From positions 4,166,001 to 4,230,000 of the forward strand of contig NZ_WSRO01000002.1 in NCBI RefSeq assembly GCF_009769735.1: a stretch of 64,000 nt of DNA, in the 5' to 3' direction. A program made the translations under genes and the position numbers. The notes below the pieces were generated by a model. That model was not told the origin of the DNA. It ran no database searches and saw only the letters and a list, made by a program, of their open reading frames with translations. Below are positions 1 through 7,411 of the stretch, in pieces. Source of the stretch: Streptomyces sp. BA2. Lineage in GTDB: Bacteria > Actinomycetota > Actinomycetes > Streptomycetales > Streptomycetaceae. Position 1 is the stretch's first letter. Each line of letters begins with the position of its first letter.

Positions 1-119
1 CCGGCGCCACCGGCAGCTCCGGCCGGTGGCGCGGCCGCCATCGGCAGCCCCGCCCCGATTCCCGCGCCCAGAGCCCCGAGCAGCACACCTCGACGAGACG
101 GTCTCGACATACCGGACAT
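1..119 (-). CDS. Tat-exported protein, N-terminal fragment
   Basis: Only the first 39 or so codons are in the window. The minus-strand reading starts MSGMSRPSRRGVLLGALGAG and continues into an alanine-rich stretch, which is a twin-arginine signal peptide (SRRGVLL followed by a hydrophobic core and AAPPAGAAGGA). The product is therefore an exported, probably folded or cofactor-containing protein; its family cannot be told. ATG at 119 has a G-rich Shine-Dalgarno stretch just upstream; a second ATG at 110 would shorten it by three residues. Confidence 0.75.
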   Translation of the reverse strand, partial: MSGMSRPSRRGVLLGALGAGIGAGLPMAAAPPAGAAGGA

Positions 120-137
120 GAAGTTACCCCCACACGG

Positions 138-159
138 CTGACAGTTGAGACATTGTCAG
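138..159. promoter_or_regulatory. Inverted repeat upstream of the Tat-signal gene
   Basis: CTGACA and TGTCAG arms separated by 10 bases lie 19-40 bases upstream of the Tat-signal gene and 37 bases past the stop of the exonuclease gene. It could be an operator for the exported protein or a weak hairpin; there is no U-tract to make a convincing terminator. Confidence 0.3.
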
Positions 160-195
160 GTACGCGCTCGCAACATGCCATGGCGCCGCGCGGCA

Positions 196-996
196 TCACA
201 TGTCGTAGACCACCGTGACGGGTGCATGGTCCGACCACCGCTGATCATGAGCGGCCGCCCGCTCCACGAAGCCCTTGACCGCGCGCTCGGCGAGGCCCGG
301 CGTCGCCACGTGGTAGTCGATCCGCCAGCCCGTGTCGTTGTCGAAGGCACGCCCCCGGTAGGACCACCAGGAGTAGGGGCCCTCGACGTCGGGATGCAGC
401 GCCCGCACCACGTCGACGTAACCGGCATCCCCCTCGAAGACCTCACTGAGCCAGGCACGCTCCTCGGGCAGGAAGCCCGAGTTCTTCTTGTTGCCCTTCC
501 AGTTCTTGAGGTCGGCCTCCTGATGGGCGATGTTCCAGTCGCCGCAGACCACGACCTGGCGCCCCTCGGCGGCGGCCCGCTGCTTGAGCTCCTTCAGGTA
601 CGTGAGGAACTCCCCCATGAAGCGGACCTTCTCGTCCTGCCGCTCCGTGCCGACCTCGCCCGAGGGCAGATACAGGCTCGCGACCGTGACGCCGGGCAGA
701 TCGGCCTCGACGTAGCGCCCGCTGCCGTCGAACTCCTCCGACCCGAATCCGACCTGCACGCGATCCGGCTCACGGCGCGTATAGAGGGAGACGCCCGCGC
801 GCCCCTTGGCGGCGGCCGGCGCGTGTGTGACGTGCCACCCCTCGGGGGCCCGCACCTCCTCCGGCAGCTGCTGGGGCTCGGCCCGCACCTCCTGGAGGCA
901 GAGCACGTCGGACGAGGTCTCGGCGAGCCACTCGACGAAGCCCTTCTTGGCGGCGGCGCGCAGCCCGTTCACATTCACACTGGTCACTTGGAGCAT
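196..996 (-). CDS. xth: Exodeoxyribonuclease III (ExoA/Xth family AP endonuclease)
   Basis: A 266-residue Mg2+-dependent endonuclease/exonuclease/phosphatase fold protein acting on abasic sites and 3' ends in base excision repair. The start MLQVTSVNVNGLRAA carries the metal-site Asn, LCLQEVRAE has the catalytic Glu, GDWNIAHQEADLKN the Asp/Asn pair, and WSDHAPVTV the C-terminal Asp-His. Length is normal for the family. An in-frame ATG seven codons upstream exists, but ATG 996 is the one matching family starts and has a TATCGT hexamer exactly 6 nt before it (1003-1008), suggesting a leaderless transcript. Divergent from the GNAT gene at 1063. Confidence 0.93.
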   Translation of the reverse strand: MLQVTSVNVNGLRAAAKKGFVEWLAETSSDVLCLQEVRAEPQQLPEEVRAPEGWHVTHAPAAAKGRAGVSLYTRREPDRVQVGFGSEEFDGSGRYVEADLPGVTVASLYLPSGEVGTERQDEKVRFMGEFLTYLKELKQRAAAEGRQVVVCGDWNIAHQEADLKNWKGNKKNSGFLPEERAWLSEVFEGDAGYVDVVRALHPDVEGPYSWWSYRGRAFDNDTGWRIDYHVATPGLAERAVKGFVERAAAHDQRWSDHAPVTVVYDM

Positions 997-1004
997 CCCG
1001 GAAC

Positions 1005-1039
1005 GATACCGGCACACTTAATGGATACCGGCACACCTA
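1005..1039. repeat. Tandem 16-bp direct repeat in the xth/GNAT divergent promoter
   Basis: GATACCGGCACACTTA (1005-1020) is repeated as GATACCGGCACACCTA (1024-1039), 15 of 16 bases identical, spaced 19 bp apart. The first copy overlaps the putative -10 of xth. Two such sites on one DNA face could bind a repressor or activator serving both genes. Confidence 0.5.
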
Positions 1040-1062
1040 CGCATAGAAGTACGATGATTCGC

Positions 1063-1596
1063 ATGAGTATCCAGTCGAGTGTCCAGTCGCCGTCGCAGCG
1101 ATCGCAGCGGGCAGCCATCGAGCTGCGCCCCACCTCCTTCGACCACCCCGACGCGGTCAAGCTCAACGACCGCGTCCAGCTCGAGTACGCGGAGCGGTAC
1201 GGCGACGAGGGCGACGTCACACCCCTCGACCCGGCCATGTTCGCGGCACCGCGCGGTTTCTACCTCGTCGCGTACGACGAGAACGGCACCCCGGTGGCCA
1301 CCGGCGGCTGGCGCGGTCACGAGGAGAACGACGAGGGTTACGCGCACGGCGACGCCGAGATCAAGCGCATGTACGTCACCCCGGAGGCCCGCGGCCTCGG
1401 CCTGGCCCGCCGCATACTGGCGGCCCTGGAGGACGACGCGAGGGCGGCGGGACGGACGCGCATGGTCCTGGAGACGGGCACGAAGCAGCCGGAGGCCATA
1501 GCCCTCTACACGTCGACCGGCTACACCCCGGCCCCCGCGAAGTTCGGCCACTACCGCTTCGAGGACCTGAGCCGCTGCTACGTGAAAGCCCTGTAG
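1063..1596 (+). CDS. GNAT family N-acetyltransferase
   Basis: A 177-residue acetyl-CoA dependent acyltransferase of unknown substrate. The central acetyl-CoA binding segment IKRMYVTPEARGLGLARRIL contains the R/Q-x-x-G-x-G/A signature (RGLGLA), preceded by the ATGGW/GYAHGDAEIKRMYV strands and followed by METGTKQPEAIALYTSTGYTP, the usual motif B with Tyr. The open frame continues far upstream, but that part overlaps xth and lacks family similarity. ATG 1063 is preceded by TACGAT seven bases away (leaderless candidate); ATG 1054 is the alternative. Confidence 0.85.
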   Translation: MSIQSSVQSPSQRSQRAAIELRPTSFDHPDAVKLNDRVQLEYAERYGDEGDVTPLDPAMFAAPRGFYLVAYDENGTPVATGGWRGHEENDEGYAHGDAEIKRMYVTPEARGLGLARRILAALEDDARAAGRTRMVLETGTKQPEAIALYTSTGYTPAPAKFGHYRFEDLSRCYVKAL

Positions 1597-1628
1597 CCCT
1601 CCAATGCTTCATTCTGAGGCACAGCAAA

Positions 1629-1661
1629 GATCCCGCCCAGTTCGATGAACTGGACGGGATC
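1629..1661. terminator. Bidirectional hairpin terminator
   Basis: GATCCCGCCCAGTTC and GAACTGGACGGGATC form a 15-bp stem (one G-U) with a 3-base loop between the end of the GNAT gene (+) and the 3' end of tRNA-Ala (-). It can serve both strands. Confidence 0.8.
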
Positions 1662-1671
1662 TCATGTGCAG

Positions 1672-1745
1672 TGGACCTGTGGGGATTTGAACCCCAGACC
1701 CCCTCGATGCGAACGAGGTGCGCTACCAGACTGCGCCACAGGCCC
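1672..1745 (-). tRNA. tRNA-Ala(CGC)
   Basis: Read on the minus strand the gene begins GGGCCTGTGGCGCAG, has an anticodon arm CCTCG-TTCGCAT-CGAGG (anticodon CGC, Ala GCG codons), a T arm with GGTTCAAATCC and an acceptor 3' strand CAGGTCC plus discriminator A. All four stems pair, with one G-U in the acceptor. CCA is not encoded. Confidence 0.95.
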
Positions 1746-1823
1746 TTGCAACGAGTGAAACTCTAGCATCCCGATCCGGGTGCTTGGAAATCCGTTCCTG
1801 ACCGGTCCCTCGCTGGTCAGGCC

Positions 1824-3173
1824 TCACTCGTTGGCGGCCCGCGGCCGCTCCCCGTCCTCGTACTGATCGAAGAGGGGCGTACGTCCGCGTTCGCGCGCCC
1901 GGCGCGCGGAAGCGGCCCGCCGTGCGTCACTGCGGCCACCGCCTCCGTCCACACCATCGGCGCCCTCGGCACCTTCCGTGCCCTCGGCGTAGTCGGCGTA
2001 GTCGGTGTACTCGCTGCCGTCCGTCTCGCCCCGCGCCTCGTCGGCGGTGGACCCGACGGAGCTCGACCGCGCCGAGCTCCAGGCGTCGGGTGCGCCCAAG
2101 TCGACGTCACCGGTGGCCCGCGGGGCGACCGGCGCGGTCACGTACGTCGGCAGGGGCACCGGCACCGGGTCCCAGCTGTCGCCGTGCCCGGGGCGGCGCT
2201 GCCGCTCACGCTGCTGGTCCACCCACTCCGCGTGGTCGGTCTGCTCAACCAGGGCGCGGCGGTCGGCGGCGAGTGCGGAGAGCCCGGTCTCCGTCTCGGG
2301 GCCCGGTCCTTCCTCCGCGTCGTCGGCGACCGCGTCCGCGCCGCCCGGCGCGCGCCTGCGCGGCTGACGTTCCCGCAGCCGCTGCGCGGCGACCTCGGCC
2401 CTGCGCCGGTCCATGGTGTAGGTGAAGCGGCGCCGCTCCTGGCCGCGCAGATACACGATGTACGCGCTCAGGAGCGCGGCCGGCGCCGCGGGCGCCCAGA
2501 GGAACGCGAGCCCTCCGACGGCGGCGACGACCGTGCCGACCGTGAAGGCGACGAACAGCATCACCGTCGTACGCCGTCGGCGCGCGAGCACCTTCGTGCG
2601 CCGGGCGCGCGCGGCGGCTTCCGCCGATGCGGCCCGCCGGGCGTGCGACTGCTGGGACCGCGCCGCGGACGGCGCCGGGGTCGGCGCCGGGGTCGGGGCC
2701 GGGGTCGGGGTCTGCGCCGGGCCCGGGACCGGGGGGTTCACCTGGGCCTTGACGGAGGGCTTGGCCGGGGGCTTCGCCGCGGGCTGCGCCTGGGACCGTG
2801 CCGGAGGCTGCGGCGCCTGCGGCCTCGCCGGGGGGTGCTGCGCCTGGGGTTTGACCTGCGCCTTGCCCTGCGGCTCGGGCCGCTCGTCCTGGCCGCCCTG
2901 TCGATGCGGGGGCGCGACGAAGGCCCGGACGTCCACCGAGCCGGTGGCGTTGTCCGGGTCGCGCGACTCCTCCTCTTCAGGCGAGCGCGCTTGCAGGTCC
3001 TTGGCGTACCGGCGCTCCATCCCCGCACGTCCGGACAGGAGCCGGATGGCGGTGCTGAAGCGTTCCGTCGGACGGGCTTCATTGAGCTCGTCCTGCCTAC
3101 GGAGCCACATCGGCACCAAGTAGGCGGCCCAGGCCCCGACGATGACTGCGTAGATGAGGCCGCTGCTGCTCAC
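1824..3173 (-). CDS. glpR: Gephyrin-like molybdotransferase receptor GlpR
   Basis: A 449-residue membrane protein with GTG start. An N-terminal membrane helix (residues about 5-24, GLIYAVIVGAWAAYLVPMWL) is followed by RRQDELNEARPTERFSTAIR, a segment typical of this actinobacterial family. Then comes a Pro/Ala/Gln-rich disordered stretch (about 90-175, with repeated PTPA units), a basic patch, a second hydrophobic hairpin (about 205-245) and a highly acidic, Tyr/Asp/Gly-rich tail. In Corynebacterium glutamicum GlpR is the membrane partner of the gephyrin-like protein Glp, which binds FtsZ and acts in division and polar growth. Here it lies downstream of rimJ and glp. A role in Streptomyces septation is inference. 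Confidence 0.75.
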   Translation of the reverse strand: MSSSGLIYAVIVGAWAAYLVPMWLRRQDELNEARPTERFSTAIRLLSGRAGMERRYAKDLQARSPEEEESRDPDNATGSVDVRAFVAPPHRQGGQDERPEPQGKAQVKPQAQHPPARPQAPQPPARSQAQPAAKPPAKPSVKAQVNPPVPGPAQTPTPAPTPAPTPAPSAARSQQSHARRAASAEAAARARRTKVLARRRRTTVMLFVAFTVGTVVAAVGGLAFLWAPAAPAALLSAYIVYLRGQERRRFTYTMDRRRAEVAAQRLRERQPRRRAPGGADAVADDAEEGPGPETETGLSALAADRRALVEQTDHAEWVDQQRERQRRPGHGDSWDPVPVPLPTYVTAPVAPRATGDVDLGAPDAWSSARSSSVGSTADEARGETDGSEYTDYADYAEGTEGAEGADGVDGGGGRSDARRAASARRARERGRTPLFDQYEDGERPRAANE

Positions 3174-3230
3174 GCCTCACACGGTAGAGGGGTTTGCTTG
3201 AGGCCATCTGCCAATTGAGCCGGTGTGTCG

Positions 3231-3385
3231 CACGATCTGGCTGATATCTCGAACTTTTTTTGTGACTGATGCGATCAACAGGCCACCGGGACCGTGAAAT
3301 TAATGCCTCGGAGGGACCAAGTCGGGCCCCAGACGGTCGATCACCGATCAAATTCAAACACTTATTCTATTTACGCGGTGTTCCG
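3231..3385. other. AT-rich stretch upstream of glpR
   Basis: The gap between rimJ and glpR is 197 bp and, from about 3231 to 3385, markedly more AT-rich than anything around it (a run of seven T, AATTTGATCGGTGATC, TTCTATTTACG). It must hold the glpR promoter and any rimJ terminator; GATCGGTGATC is an imperfect palindrome. No clear -35/-10 pair could be fixed. Confidence 0.4.
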
Positions 3386-3994
3386 AGGTCGTGCCTGGTG
3401 CCAGCGCCGCAGCAACCCTTCCGGTACCTCTTCCGCGGTGAGCGCGAAGACAAGATGGTCACGCCAGGCGCCGTCGATGTGGAGATAGCGTGGACGAAGC
3501 CCCTCCTCGCGGAATCCGAGTTTCTCCACGACCCTGCGGCTTGGCCCGTTCTCGGGGCGAATACAGACCTCGATACGGTGCAGCCCGACCGACCGGAAGC
3601 AATGGTCGACCGCGAGGGCGACGGCGGTCGGCATCACGCCGCGGCCCGCGACCGACTGGTCGACCCAGTAGCCGACATGGCCCGAGCACATCGATCCCCA
3701 GGTGATCCCGGCGACCGTCAACTGCCCCACGAGCCGCCCCTGGTACTCGATCACGAAGGGCAGCATGCGCCCGGCGTGCGCCTCGGCGCGCAGATGCCGG
3801 ACCATCTGACGGTACGTCGGGCGGTGCACGATCGGGCCGCTGGGCGTGGGCGGCGGGATGGTCGCCTCCCAGGGGCGCAGCCAGTCCCGGTTGCGCCGGT
3901 TGACCTCACGCCAGGGCCGCTGGTCGCGCATCTTTATCGGACGGAGGGCGACGTCGCCGTCCGTCAGCTCGACGGGCCAGGAAGGGCTGTTCAG
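3371..3994 (-). CDS. rimJ: RimJ-like GNAT acetyltransferase, CTG start
   Basis: A 207-residue GNAT of the RimJ/RimL (Acetyltransf_3) type, which acetylates protein N-termini or other amines. Visible are MRDQRPWREVNRRNRDWLRPWE near the N-terminus, GHVGYWVDQSVAGRGVMPTA (acetyl-CoA loop) and LHRIEVCIRPENGPSRRVVE (motif B). The conserved start (ELTDGDVALRPIKMRDQR) extends 21 codons upstream of the first ATG, and no ATG/GTG/TTG exists there in frame. CTG at 3994 overlaps the mogA stop as CTGA and has AGGTGG six bases upstream, so translation probably starts at CTG by coupling. Last gene of the moaC-mogA-rimJ overlap chain and conserved next to glp. Confidence 0.8.
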   Translation of the reverse strand: MNSPSWPVELTDGDVALRPIKMRDQRPWREVNRRNRDWLRPWEATIPPPTPSGPIVHRPTYRQMVRHLRAEAHAGRMLPFVIEYQGRLVGQLTVAGITWGSMCSGHVGYWVDQSVAGRGVMPTAVALAVDHCFRSVGLHRIEVCIRPENGPSRRVVEKLGFREEGLRPRYLHIDGAWRDHLVFALTAEEVPEGLLRRWHQARPRNTA

Positions 3995-4491
3995 CTCGCA
4001 CCACCTGGGGGTCTTGGGTGGTCGCCACCCCGGAGCTGCTCGACGGCGTGCGCAAGGAGGGGCTCAAGGACGGCGATGCCGTCCCGTACTCCGCCGGTGG
4101 AGCCCGGCAGGTTCACGATGAGCGTGCGCCCGGCGACTCCGGCGAGACCGCGGGACAGCACGGCCGTGGGGATCTTCTCCCTGCCATACGCGCGAATCGC
4201 CTCCGGGATGCCCGGCACCTCGTGGTCGATGACGGCGCGGGTGGCCTCGGGGGTGCGGTCGGTGGGCGAGATGCCGGTGCCGCCTGTGGTGAGGATCACG
4301 TCGAATCCGGCGTCGGCTCCGGCGCGCAGGGCCTGCTCGACGGGGTCGCCGTCGGGGACGACCTGAGGGCCTTCGACCTCGAAGCCGAGCGCGGCAAGGG
4401 CATCGGCGATGATCGGCCCGCCCCGGTCGGCGTAGACCCCGGCGGCGGCGCGGTTGGAGGCCGTGACGACGAGTGCACGGTAGGCGGTCAT
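3991..4491 (-). CDS. mogA: Molybdopterin adenylyltransferase (MogA/MoaB family)
   Basis: A 166-residue MogA/MoaB-fold enzyme that adenylylates molybdopterin before MoeA-catalysed Mo insertion. Key elements are TASNRAAAGVYADRGG at the N-terminus, DVILTTGGTGISPTDRTPEA (the TTGGTG nucleotide/MPT loop with the following Asp) and LIVNLPGSTGGVRDG. It overlaps moaC by 4 bp upstream and rimJ by 4 bp downstream, so all three are likely translated from one mRNA. Confidence 0.93.
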   Translation of the reverse strand: MTAYRALVVTASNRAAAGVYADRGGPIIADALAALGFEVEGPQVVPDGDPVEQALRAGADAGFDVILTTGGTGISPTDRTPEATRAVIDHEVPGIPEAIRAYGREKIPTAVLSRGLAGVAGRTLIVNLPGSTGGVRDGIAVLEPLLAHAVEQLRGGDHPRPPGGAS

Positions 4492-4979
4492 GCTCCGGCT
4501 CCTTCGCGGCTCCAGTCCCCGGACTTGCCGCCGGTCTTCTCCTCGACGCGTACGTCCGTGATGACCGCGCCCTTGTCGACGGCCTTGACCATGTCGATCA
4601 CCGTGAGGGCGGCGACGGTCACCGCGGTGAGCGCCTCCATCTCGACGCCCGTACGGTCCGTCGTCTTCACCGTGGCGAGGATCTCGACGGCGTCGTCCGC
4701 CACGGAGAGGTCGAGTTTCACTCCGGAGACGGCCAGCGGATGGCAGAGCGGGATCAGGTCGGGCGTGCGCTTGGCGCCCATGATGCCCGCGATCCGCGCG
4801 GTGGCCAGGGCGTCGCCCTTGGGGACGCCCTCCCCGCGCAACAGCTCGATCACGCGGGGCGAGACCAGGACGCGGCCACTGGCGCGGGCGGTGCGCGCCG
4901 TCACGTCCTTCGCGGATACGTCGACCATGCGGGCGGCGCCCGCCTCATCGATGTGCGTCAGTCGCTGCTGGCTACTCAT
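4488..4979 (-). CDS. moaC: Cyclic pyranopterin monophosphate synthase MoaC
   Basis: A 163-residue MoaC, which with MoaA converts GTP to cPMP, the first step of molybdenum cofactor synthesis. The conserved active-site segments IPLCHPLAVSGVKLDL and VEMEALTAVTVAALTVID are present, with KAVDKG following (catalytic Lys-Asp region). Length is normal. It lies 87 bp after glp and shares ATGA-type overlap with mogA. Confidence 0.96.
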   Translation of the reverse strand: MSSQQRLTHIDEAGAARMVDVSAKDVTARTARASGRVLVSPRVIELLRGEGVPKGDALATARIAGIMGAKRTPDLIPLCHPLAVSGVKLDLSVADDAVEILATVKTTDRTGVEMEALTAVTVAALTVIDMVKAVDKGAVITDVRVEEKTGGKSGDWSREGAGA

Positions 4980-5066
4980 GTGCTGTGGCGCTCCCGGTCC
5001 GGGCCCTCCCGCGGTGCGGCGCGAGGGGGTTTATGTGCGCGACACCGTACCGCGCGGACGCGCCTT

Positions 5067-6407
5067 TCAGCCGAGCAGGACCACTTCGACGTCGGTGCCC
5101 GGCTCCACCGATGCGGTGTCCTCCGGGACGACGATCAGCGCGTTCGCGTGCGCGAGGGCCGCGACGAGGTGGGAGCCCGCGCCGCCGACGGGGCGCACGC
5201 TGCCGGTGTCGGCGTCGTACTGCCCGCGCAGGAACTGCCGCTTCCCCGCGGGTGAGGTCAGCGCCTTGTCGGCGGTGAGCTCCGCGCGCGCCGTGGGCCG
5301 GTGGACATCCGGGAGGCCCATCAGGGCACGCACCGCGGGCCGCACGAAGATCTCGAAGGAGACGTACGACGACACCGGATTGCCCGGCAGTGCGAGCAGC
5401 GGGGTGTGGTCGGGGCCGATGGAGCCGAAGCCCTGCGGCTTGCCCGGCTGCATGGCGAGCTTGCGGAACTCGATGCCGCTGCCGTCCTCGACCCCGTCCT
5501 CGGCGGATCCCACGGATTCGAGGGCTTCCTTCACGACGTCGTACGCGCCGACGCTGACGCCGCCCGTGGTGACGATGAGGTCGGCGCGGATCAGCTGGTC
5601 CTCGATGGTGGAGCGCAGTGTCTCGGCGTCGTCGGCGACCGCGCCCACGCGGTAGGCGATCGCTCCGGCGTCCCGGGCCGCGGCGGTCAGGGCGAAGCTG
5701 TTGGAGTCGTAGATCTGGCCCTTGGCCAACTCCTCGCCGGGCTGGATCAGTTCGCTGCCGGTGGACATGACGACCACGCGGGGGCGTGGGCGCACCGTGA
5801 CCGTGCCGCGGCCGATCGCGGCGAGCAGGGCGATCTGCGGGGCGCCGAGGACCGTGCCCGCGGTCAGCGCGCGGTCGCCGGCCCGGACGTCGCTGCCACG
5901 CGCCCGCACGTGCGCGCGTGCTTCGGCGGGGCGGTGCACGCGGACCTCACCGAAGGCTCCTTCGGGGGCGGCGCTGTGCGCGCGCATCCCGGAGACGGGG
6001 CCTTCGCCGAGGCCTCCGTCGGTCCATTCCACGGGGACGACGGCCTCGGCGCCGGGCGGCAGCGGGGCGCCGGTCATGATGCGGGCGGCCTGGCCGGCGC
6101 CGACGGTGGGCTGCTCGCCCTGGCCCGCGGCCACGTCACCGATGACTGTCAGGACGGCGGGGAACTCCTCGCTCGCGCCCGTGATGTCGGCGACCCGGAC
6201 CGCGTAACCGTCCATGGAGCTGTTGTCGAAGGGCGGCAGCGAGACGGGCACCGTGACGTCCTCGACGAGGACGCAGCCCTGGGCGTCGAGGAGTTGGAGC
6301 TCGATGGGCTCCAGGGGGCGGACGGATCCGAGGATGTCGTCCAGGTGCTCGCTCACCGACCAGACGTGTTCCTGGCCGGTGGCTTCGGTCGTCGCGCTGC
6401 TGCTCAA
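5067..6407 (-). CDS. glp: Gephyrin-like molybdotransferase Glp / MoeA
   Basis: A 446-residue MoeA/gephyrin E-domain protein. Motifs seen: PFDNSSMDGYAVR, APLPPGAEAVVPVEW, STGSELIQPGEEL, TTGGVSVGAYDVVK, FRKLAMQPGKPQGFG and LALPGNPVSSYVSFEIF. Canonical members insert molybdate into MPT-AMP. The gene sits in the galU-glp-rimJ-glpR neighbourhood in which the corynebacterial homologue is Glp, an FtsZ-binding division protein, so it may do either job or both. The motif reads GAYD where MoeA and gephyrin usually have GE-x-D (Asp kept, Glu replaced by Ala). The TTG start is 4 bp past the galU stop with GAGGAG inside the galU end; GTG 9-12 codons later (VSEHLDD) is an alternative. Confidence 0.88.
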   Translation of the reverse strand: MSSSATTEATGQEHVWSVSEHLDDILGSVRPLEPIELQLLDAQGCVLVEDVTVPVSLPPFDNSSMDGYAVRVADITGASEEFPAVLTVIGDVAAGQGEQPTVGAGQAARIMTGAPLPPGAEAVVPVEWTDGGLGEGPVSGMRAHSAAPEGAFGEVRVHRPAEARAHVRARGSDVRAGDRALTAGTVLGAPQIALLAAIGRGTVTVRPRPRVVVMSTGSELIQPGEELAKGQIYDSNSFALTAAARDAGAIAYRVGAVADDAETLRSTIEDQLIRADLIVTTGGVSVGAYDVVKEALESVGSAEDGVEDGSGIEFRKLAMQPGKPQGFGSIGPDHTPLLALPGNPVSSYVSFEIFVRPAVRALMGLPDVHRPTARAELTADKALTSPAGKRQFLRGQYDADTGSVRPVGGAGSHLVAALAHANALIVVPEDTASVEPGTDVEVVLLG

Positions 6408-6411
6408 AGTG

Positions 6412-7317
6412 CTACATCTCCTCGGACACGTAACTGCGAAGCCAGGCCTGGAAGTCCGGGCCCAGGTCTTCACGTTCGCACGCGAGTCTGACAATGGCAC
6501 GCAGATAGTCGCCCCGGTCGCCGGTGTCATAGCGGCGGCCCTTGAAGACGACGCCGTGCACAGGGCCGCCGACCTTCTCGTCCACGGCGAGCTGCTGGAG
6601 TGCGTCGGTGAGCTGGATCTCGCCGCCGCGGCCCGGCTCGGTCTTGCGCAGTATGTCGAAGACATGGGGGTCAAGGACATAGCGGCCGATGATGGCGTAG
6701 TTGCTGGGGGCGTCCGCCGCGTCGGGCTTCTCGACCAGGCCGGTCACCTTGACGACGTCGCCCTCGTCCGTGGCGTCCACGGCCGCGCAGCCGTAGAGGT
6801 GGATCTGCTCCGGGGAGACCTCCATGAGGGCGATGACGCTGCCGCCGTGCCGCTCCTGGACCTCGACCATGCGGGCGAGGAGGGGGTCACGCGGGTCGAT
6901 CAGGTCGTCGCCGAGGAGTACCGCGAAGGGTTCGTTGCCGACGTGGGGGGCTGCGCACAGGACGGCGTGACCGAGTCCCTTGGGATCGCCCTGGCGGACG
7001 TAGTGCATGGTCGCGAGGTCACTGGACTCCTGGACCTTCGCCAGTCTCGCCTCGTCGCCCTTCTTCAGAAGGGCTGACTCCAGCTCGTAGTTGCGGTCGA
7101 AGTGGTCCTCCAGGGGGCGCTTGTTGCGGCCCGTGATCATGAGGACGTCGTCGAGGCCGGCGGAAGCGGCCTCCTCGACCACGTACTGGATCGCCGGCTT
7201 GTCGACGACCGGCAGCATCTCCTTGGGAGTGGCCTTGGTGGCCGGCAGGAACCGGGTGCCGAGGCCAGCTGCGGGAATGACAGCCTTGCTGATCCTTGGG
7301 GGGTGAGACTCAGTCAT
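6412..7317 (-). CDS. galU: UTP-glucose-1-phosphate uridylyltransferase GalU
   Basis: A 301-residue nucleotidyltransferase making UDP-glucose from UTP and glucose-1-phosphate. The signature KAVIPAAGLGTRFLPATKAT binds the nucleotide, followed by EMLPVVDKPAIQYVVEEA, FAVLLGDDLID (metal Asp) and GLVEKP. ATG 7317 (MTESH) is preceded by TATGGT with seven bases between (7325-7330), so the message is probably leaderless; an ATG four codons upstream would lie inside that promoter. Divergent from the 5-FCL gene, and immediately followed by glp. Confidence 0.95.
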   Translation of the reverse strand: MTESHPPRISKAVIPAAGLGTRFLPATKATPKEMLPVVDKPAIQYVVEEAASAGLDDVLMITGRNKRPLEDHFDRNYELESALLKKGDEARLAKVQESSDLATMHYVRQGDPKGLGHAVLCAAPHVGNEPFAVLLGDDLIDPRDPLLARMVEVQERHGGSVIALMEVSPEQIHLYGCAAVDATDEGDVVKVTGLVEKPDAADAPSNYAIIGRYVLDPHVFDILRKTEPGRGGEIQLTDALQQLAVDEKVGGPVHGVVFKGRRYDTGDRGDYLRAIVRLACEREDLGPDFQAWLRSYVSEEM

Positions 7318-7411
7318 GTCCGTAACCATAACCGGTGAGTATGTGCGGAATCTGTGGCTCCGGACATTTTGTTCTCATATGAGCGCACCTGGAAGGGTTT
7401 GTGAGCGCACC

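Noticed and set aside
145..1053. Upstream extension of the GNAT frame
   Set aside because: It is antisense to exonuclease III, which has clear catalytic motifs; the GNAT fold begins near 1063.
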